A DNA stretch of 64,000 nucleotides from an uncultured Acidimicrobiales bacterium (GTDB lineage: Bacteria > Actinomycetota > Acidimicrobiia > Acidimicrobiales > Aldehydirespiratoraceae): contig CATQHS010000001.1 in NCBI GenBank assembly GCA_958296055.1, forward strand, positions 2,886,277-2,950,276. Direction: 5' to 3'. The position numbers and the translations under genes are program-made. The notes under the pieces were generated by a model. The model had not been told where the DNA came from and made no database searches. It saw only the letters and a program-made list of their open reading frames with translations. Every line of letters starts with the position of its first letter. Within the stretch, counting starts at the first letter, position 1. Shown piece after piece: positions 59,399-64,000 of the stretch.

Positions 59399-59967
59399 CT
59401 CCCACCGTCGGCGTGCTCGCCCTCCAGGGGGCGTTCGCGGCCCACGCGGCCATCTTCGAGCGCCTCGGTGCCCGGGCCGTCGAGGTCCGCACCCCCGGCG
59501 AGCTGGCCGCAGCCGACGCCCTGGTCATCCCCGGAGGGGAGTCGACCACCATCTCGATGCTGCTGGAGCGGTCCGGGCTGCTGGAACCGGTGCGGGACCG
59601 GCTCCGGGGCGGCCTTCCCGTGCTGGGGACGTGCGCGGGGATGATCCTGCTGGCCTCGGAGGTCCTCGACGGCCGCCCCGACCAGCACTGCTTCGGCGTC
59701 GTCGACATCGGGGTGCGGCGCAACGCCTACGGGACCCAGGTCGACAGCTTCGAGGCTTCCATCGCCGTCGAGGGCCTCGGCGCGCCGTTCCCGGCCGTCT
59801 TCATCCGGGCCCCGGCGGTGGAACAGGTCGGCCCGGGCGTCGAGGTGCTGGCCGTCGCCGACGCCGGGCCGGTGCTGTGCCGGTCGGGTGCGGCCACCGC
59901 GGCCGCCTTCCATCCGGAGCTGTCCGGCGACGACCGTCTCCACGCCCGGTTCCTGTCGGAGCTGTAA
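59392..59967 (+). CDS. pdxT: pyridoxal 5'-phosphate synthase glutaminase subunit PdxT
   Basis: 191 residues, class I glutaminase. [50 protein letters not shown] (nucleophile Cys) and [15 protein letters not shown] (His-x-Glu) are present. I use TTG 59392, overlapping pdxS by 7 nt, since the conserved sequence begins six residues later; GTG 59413 would truncate it. Its TAA stop is part of the -10 box for yebC. Confidence 0.95.
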
Positions 59968-59970
59968 AAT
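59965..59970 (+). promoter_or_regulatory. -10 hexamer TAAAAT, leaderless promoter of yebC
   Basis: TAAAAT begins in the pdxT stop codon; 6 nt later the GTG at 59977 starts yebC. Confidence 0.6.
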
Positions 59971-59976
59971 GCGGCG

Positions 59977-60726
59977 GTGAGCGGTCACAGCAAGTGGGCC
60001 ACCATCAAGCACCGCAAGGGCGCGGCCGACGCCAAGCGGGGCAAGCTCTTCGCCAAGCTGATCAAGCAGGTCGAGGTGGCGGCCCGCCAGGGCGGGGGCG
60101 ACTTGGAGGCCAACCCGACCCTGCGCACCATGTACCAGAAGGCCCGGGACAACTCCGTGCCCCTCGATACCATCGACCGGGCCGTCAAGCGGGGCACCGG
60201 CGAGCTGGAGGGGGTCAGCTACGAGCCGGTCACCTACGAGGGCTACGCCCCCGGCGGGGTGGCGCTGTACATCGAGTGCCTCACCGCTAACCGCAACCGC
60301 ACCGGCAGCGAGGTGCGCAGCACCCTCACCCGCAACGGTGGGTCGCTGGCCGAGCCGGGGTCGGTGGCCTGGCAGTTCGAGCGCAGGGGGGTGGTGTTGG
60401 TTCCGTCGTCGGCCGACGAGGACGAGCTGATGACGGCCGCCCTCGACGCCGGGGCCGGCGACATCGTCGACGCTGGCGGGATGTGGCAGGTGATCACCGA
60501 GCCCGGCGCCCTCGGCGCCGTCCGGGATGCTCTGGCCGCGGCCGGTCTCACCGTGGCCGGAGCCGACCTGACCATGCTGCCCACCACCACCGTGCCGGTC
60601 ACCGAGCCGGCCGCGGCCCGACAGGTCCTCAAGATCATGGACCTCATGGACGACCTCGACGACGTGCAAGACGTCCACGCCAACTTCGACATCAGCGACG
60701 AGCTGATGGAGTCGGCCGCGGGCTGA
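59977..60726 (+). CDS. yebC: YebC/PmpR family protein (translation factor/regulator)
   Basis: 249 residues. SGHSKWATIKHRKGAADAKRGKLFAKLIKQVEVAARQGG at the N-terminus and YEGYAPGGVALYIECLTANRNRTGSEVR in the middle are diagnostic. Formerly seen as a transcription regulator; recent work links the family to relief of ribosome stalling on proline runs. It precedes ruvC as in many bacteria. Confidence 0.95.
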   Translation: MSGHSKWATIKHRKGAADAKRGKLFAKLIKQVEVAARQGGGDLEANPTLRTMYQKARDNSVPLDTIDRAVKRGTGELEGVSYEPVTYEGYAPGGVALYIECLTANRNRTGSEVRSTLTRNGGSLAEPGSVAWQFERRGVVLVPSSADEDELMTAALDAGAGDIVDAGGMWQVITEPGALGAVRDALAAAGLTVAGADLTMLPTTTVPVTEPAAARQVLKIMDLMDDLDDVQDVHANFDISDELMESAAG

Positions 60727-60785
60727 GCGGCGTCCGCCCCCAAGCGTCGGGGGGGGGGGTCCGCGTCGGCGGTGCCCCGACCGGG

Positions 60786-60791
60786 TATCAT
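60786..60791 (+). promoter_or_regulatory. -10 hexamer TATCAT before ruvC
   Basis: TATCAT, 9 nt, GTG 60801. An 11-G run lies 26 nt upstream (60749-60759). Confidence 0.5.
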
Positions 60792-60800
60792 CGTGTACAC

Positions 60801-61340
60801 GTGTTCGTGTTGGGGATTGATCCCGGCCTGTCCCGATGCGGCTACGGCTGCGTGGAACAGGGGGTGCGGCCCCGAGCCGTCGCGGCCGGAGTCATCACCA
60901 CCGACCCCGGCCTCGAGCGGCCGGTCCGGCTGGCCGAGCTCCAGTCCGAGGTGCGCGGCCTCATCGCCGAGTTGCGGCCCGGCGTGGTGGCGGTGGAGCG
61001 AGTGCTGTTCCAGCGGAATGCCTCGACGGCCATGGCCGTGGGCCAGGCCAGCGGCGTGATCATGGCCGAGGCGGCCGCGGCCGGGTGCGAGGTGGCCGAG
61101 TACTCGCCCAACGAGGTCAAGGAGTCGGTGGCCGGCGCGGGCGGCGCGGGCAAAGACGAGGTGGGAACCATGGTGCAGGCGCTGCTGGGCCTGCCCCGGC
61201 GGCTCCACCCCGCCGACGCGGCCGACGCAGTGGCGGTGGCCCTGTGCCATCTGGCCCGCCGCCCCCTGGCCGCCCGGATCGCGGCCGCCGGTGACCCGGC
61301 CCGCCCGCCGCGGCCGAGCAGGCTGGAGTCGGCCCGGTGA
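60801..61340 (+). CDS. ruvC: crossover junction endodeoxyribonuclease RuvC
   Basis: 179 residues. Cuts Holliday junctions. Acidic residues: D7 in VLGIDPGLSRCGYG, Glu in VVAVERVLFQRN, and Asp pair in HPADAADAVAVALCH. An SAR-type basic tail ends the protein. GTG 60801 is chosen because of the promoter; GTG 60807 is close. Stop overlaps the ruvA GTG (GTGA). Confidence 0.95.
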   Translation: MFVLGIDPGLSRCGYGCVEQGVRPRAVAAGVITTDPGLERPVRLAELQSEVRGLIAELRPGVVAVERVLFQRNASTAMAVGQASGVIMAEAAAAGCEVAEYSPNEVKESVAGAGGAGKDEVGTMVQALLGLPRRLHPADAADAVAVALCHLARRPLAARIAAAGDPARPPRPSRLESAR

Positions 61341-61960
61341 TCGGATCGCTGCGGGGCAGGCTGCTGGACCGGGACTTGGACGCCGAGCTGTTGATTGAGG
61401 TGGCCGGGGTGGGCTACCGGGTCCGGACCACCCCGGCCGCGGCGTCGGCTCTGGGCCCGATCGGCGCCGAGGTGTTCCTGCACGTTCACCACGCGGTGCG
61501 AGCCGAGGACGAGACCCTGTACGGGTTTGCCGCCATAGCCGAGCGGCGGCTGTTCGAGACCCTGACCCGGACCCAGGGCGTCGGTCCGGCCCTGGCCCTG
61601 GCCATCATGTCGGTACACGACCTCGCCGCCCTGCGCGACGCGGTGGCCGCCGACGACGTGGCCGCCCTGTGCTTGGTGCCCGGCATCGGCAAGAAGACGG
61701 CGGTGCGGCTGCTGGTGGAGCTGAAGTCGAAGCTCGACCTGCCCGGCGCCGACGGGCCGCCGGGTGCCGACGGGGCCACCGGGGGGGCGGGGCCGGGGCC
61801 CGACGTCCGGGCCGATCTCCGCTCGGCTCTGGAGGGTTTGGGCTACGGCGCTGAGGAGATCAGGGCGGTGTTGGCCGGGCTGCCCGCCCTCAGCGACCGG
61901 GGCGAGCTGCTGCGGGCGGCCCTGCGCCGGCTGGCCGGCGAGGATCAGATCGAGGGTTGA
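61337..61960 (+). CDS. ruvA: Holliday junction branch migration protein RuvA
   Basis: 207 residues. OB-fold N-terminus (MIGSLRGRLLDRD..VGYRV), two HhH motifs (TRTQGVGPALALAIMS and CLVPGIGKKTAVRLLVELKSKL), a Gly/Pro/Asp-rich flexible linker (~136-157) and the C-terminal RuvB-binding helices. Binds four-way junctions and loads RuvB. Followed by three mini-ORFs before ruvB. Confidence 0.95.
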   Translation: MIGSLRGRLLDRDLDAELLIEVAGVGYRVRTTPAAASALGPIGAEVFLHVHHAVRAEDETLYGFAAIAERRLFETLTRTQGVGPALALAIMSVHDLAALRDAVAADDVAALCLVPGIGKKTAVRLLVELKSKLDLPGADGPPGADGATGGAGPGPDVRADLRSALEGLGYGAEEIRAVLAGLPALSDRGELLRAALRRLAGEDQIEG

Positions 61961-62014
61961 GGGTGAGTCGATGGTTCGCTTGAGGGTTAGCCGGTGAGGG
62001 CGGTCCGGGGCTGA
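61957..62014 (+). repeat. ruvA-ruvB junction: 23-nt near-repeat and a chain of three mini-ORFs
   Basis: TTGAGGGT(G/T)AG(T/C)CG repeats at 61957 and 61980. The ruvA stop overlaps TTG 61957, opening MRVSRWFA*. Its stop overlaps TTG 61980, opening MRVSR*. Its stop overlaps GTG 61994, opening MRAVRG*, which ends one base before the ruvB ATG at 62016. Start spacings 23, 14 and 22 nt. Confidence 0.75.
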
Positions 62015-62015
62015 C

Positions 62016-63131
62016 ATGGCCAGAAACGAGCTGCTGGCCGAAGACCCGGACGACCGCCCCGTCGAAGATGGCGGACTCGGCGACTCCGAGGCCGATGCTG
62101 AGGCCGATGGGCTGCTGTCGCCGGTGGTGCAGATCCGGGACCGGGCCACCGAAGCCGGCCTGCGGCCCCGCACTCTGACCGATTTCGTGGGCCAGGCCGA
62201 GCTGAAGGGCCACTTGGAGGTGCTGCTGGGCGCGGCCCGGAACCGCCGGGAGCCCGCCGACCATTTGCTGTTCGCCGGCCCGCCCGGTCTGGGCAAGACC
62301 ACCCTGGCCCACATCGTGGCCAACGAGGTGGACACCAACCTGCAGGTGACCTCGGGCCCGGCTTTGGAGCGGGCCGGGGACCTCGCCTCCATGCTGGCCC
62401 GGATCGAGACCGGCGACGTCTTGTTCATCGACGAGATCCACCGACTGCCCCGGCCGGTGGAGGAGGTGCTCTACCCGGCCATGGAGGACTTCCGGATCGA
62501 CGTGGTCATCGGCAAGGGCCCGGCCGCCAACTCCATAAGGCTCGACCTGGCCCCCTTCACCCTGGTGGGGGCCACCACCCGCACCGGCCTCATCACCGGG
62601 CCGCTGCGGGACCGCTTCGGGCTAGTGGCCCGGCTGGACTATTACACCGCCGACGACCTGATCGCCATCGTGACCCGGACCGCCCGCATCCTCGGGGTGG
62701 AAATCGACTCGGCCGGGGCGGCTGAGATCGGCCGGCGGGCCCGGGGCACCCCCAGAATCGCCAACCGCTTGCTGCGCCAGGTCCGCGACTTCTCCGAGGT
62801 TCACCGGGACGGCCGGATCGACCGGGAAGTGGCCGGCCAGGGCCTGGCCTTCTTCGGCGTGGACGAGATCGGCCTCGACAAGGCGTCCCGGGCCGTTCTG
62901 GAGGCGCTGTGCGGCCGATTCGGGGGCGGCCCGGTGGGCTTGTCCACCCTGGCCATCGCGGTGAGCGAGCCGACCGAGACCGTCGAGGACGTGTACGAGC
63001 CCTTCCTCATCCAGCAGGGCCTGCTCATGCGGACCCCCCGGGGCCGGGTGGCCACGGCCGCGGCCTGGACCCATCTCGGGCTGACCGCGCCCCGGCCCGA
63101 CCCCGACGTCCAGTCGGGGTTCTTCGACTGA
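62016..63131 (+). CDS. ruvB: Holliday junction branch migration ATPase RuvB
   Basis: 371 residues. LRPRTLTDFVGQAELKGHLEVLLGAA, Walker A GPPGLGKTTLAHIVANE, Walker B VLFIDEIHRLPRPVEEVLYPAMEDF, sensor GATTRTGLITGPLRDRFGLV and the C-terminal winged helix with EPFLIQQGLLMRTPRGRVAT are all intact. An Asp/Glu-rich N-terminal extension of ~40 residues precedes the core. Motor for branch migration with RuvA. Confidence 0.96.
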   Translation: MARNELLAEDPDDRPVEDGGLGDSEADAEADGLLSPVVQIRDRATEAGLRPRTLTDFVGQAELKGHLEVLLGAARNRREPADHLLFAGPPGLGKTTLAHIVANEVDTNLQVTSGPALERAGDLASMLARIETGDVLFIDEIHRLPRPVEEVLYPAMEDFRIDVVIGKGPAANSIRLDLAPFTLVGATTRTGLITGPLRDRFGLVARLDYYTADDLIAIVTRTARILGVEIDSAGAAEIGRRARGTPRIANRLLRQVRDFSEVHRDGRIDREVAGQGLAFFGVDEIGLDKASRAVLEALCGRFGGGPVGLSTLAIAVSEPTETVEDVYEPFLIQQGLLMRTPRGRVATAAAWTHLGLTAPRPDPDVQSGFFD

Positions 63132-63159
63132 CGGCCCTGGGCAGGTGATCGGGAACGGG

Positions 63160-64000
63160 TGCCAAGACCCGGAGGCGTCCTCGGCCGCGGCCGGCGCGGC
63201 CCCGCCCCGGACCCCTGACGATCTCGACTACGAGCTGCCAGCCGCGGCCATCGCCCAGACTCCCCTGGCCGAGCGGGACCAGGCTCGGCTGCTGGTGGAC
63301 CGCGGCGACCGGGTTGACCACCGGCGGGTTGCCGATCTCGACTCGCTGCTCGAACCCGGCGACGTGATGGTGGTCAACGACACCCGGGTGTTCCCGGCCC
63401 GGCTCCGGCTGCGCCGGGCCACCGGCGGCGCGGTGGAGGTGCTCCTGCTGGAAGGGCCGGGAGACGGGCCCTCCGACCCCGCCCGGCACCCAGGCCCGGG
63501 TCCGGGCGGCGACTCGGCTGTCGGCTCGCCGGACGACTCGGGCGGTGACTGGCGGGAGGCGCTGGTTCGGCCGTCGCGGCGGCTCCGGGTGGGCGAGGTG
63601 GTCGATTCGGACGGCCTCGGAGTGGAGATCGGCGTCGACTTGGGCCAGGGCCGGCGGCTGGTGCGCCCCTTCGACGCCGGCTGGGACCGGCTCGACCGGC
63701 TCGAAGCGGTGGGCGAGGTGGCCCTGCCGCCCTACATCCGCGAGCCCGTCGCCGATCCCGAGCGCTACCAGACAGTTTTCGCCCGCCGGCCCGGGTCGGT
63801 GGCCGCCCCCACTGCCGGCCTGCACCTGACCGAGCCCCTGCTGGAGCGGATCAGGGCCCGGGGCGTGACGGTGGCCCCGCTGGATCTGGCCATAGGGCTC
63901 GACACCTTCCGCCCGGTGACGGCGGACCGGCTCGACGACCACGTCATGGCCAGCGAGCGCTACCGAATACCGGCCGCCACGGCCGAGGCGGTGGCCGCGG
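63160..64000 (+). CDS. queA: S-adenosylmethionine:tRNA ribosyltransferase-isomerase QueA (cut by window end)
   Basis: 280 codons seen, 3' end outside. Builds epoxyqueuosine in tRNA by moving the ribosyl part of SAM. DDLDYELPAAAIAQTPLAERDQARLLV, VADLDSLLEPGDVMVVNDTRVFPARL, VALPPYIREPVADPERYQTVFARRPGSVAAPTAGLHLTEPLLERI, and GLDTFRPV are family marks. GTG 63160 has a weak GGGAA upstream. A Gly/Pro/Asp-rich insert (~100-125) is present. Confidence 0.93.

Overview
The window is a gene-dense, very GC-rich stretch with many GTG and TTG starts, stop/start overlaps of 1-4 bases, actinobacterial family members and no rRNA or tRNA that I can see. The content (mycobacterial-type order thrS-HIT-pgsA-acyltransferase-pimA ... 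pdxS-pdxT-yebC-ruvCAB, InhA-like FabI, DUF222/HNH protein, HelD, GSDH lipoprotein) points to the phylum Actinomycetota. I would guess the class Acidimicrobiia, but that assignment is an inference from gene style, not proven.

Layout. (1) 1-6304, minus strand: molybdopterin oxidoreductase (cut by the window edge), PAC2 protein, acetoacetyl-CoA synthetase, GNAT, PQQ-type sugar dehydrogenase lipoprotein and TesB thioesterase. (2) 6360-16283, a small surface-glycoconjugate region: GtrA and a methyltransferase on plus, then a long minus-strand operon patatin-hemE-hemG-lnt-GT4-methyltransferase-toroid protein. (3) 16412-23199: HelD-type RNA polymerase recycling ATPase and the giant helicase Lhr. (4) 23246-32985: a MacB/FtsX exporter (two permeases and an ATPase, minus) diverging from two ABC-2 ATPase/permease pairs (plus). 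(5) 33340-34590: DUF222/HNH protein behind an AT-rich leader. (6) 34688-43673: a catabolic island with an SsuABC-like importer, luciferase-like monooxygenase, enamidase-like amidohydrolase, CaiB CoA-transferase, GntR/FCD regulator and a convergent ThDP enzyme; the two outer promoters share an AT-rich motif. (7) 43807-50060: M23 peptidase, thiamine pyrophosphokinase, ABC ATPase, two CNNM/CorC proteins and FabI. (8) 50116-64000: core block thrS, HIT, PIP synthase, PIM acyltransferase, PimA-like, degenerate M48, DUF3048, PdxS/T, YebC, RuvCAB, QueA (cut).

The most unusual signal lies at the gene junctions. At about thirteen gene starts the stop/start boundary has been tandemly duplicated or expanded, leaving tiny ORFs of about 5-32 codons. 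Typically the start overlaps the upstream stop (GTGA, ATGA or TTGA) and the stop overlaps the next start. Five of the mini-ORFs are exactly 12 codons with start-to-start spacing of exactly 35 nt. Chains of two or three occur (GNAT-aacS, patatin-hemE, ruvA-ruvB). In-frame duplications at N-termini (30, 39, 72 bp) look like the same process in the other tolerated frame. A second recurrent signal is a TANNNT hexamer 6-9 nt before the start codon, which suggests leaderless transcripts for many genes.
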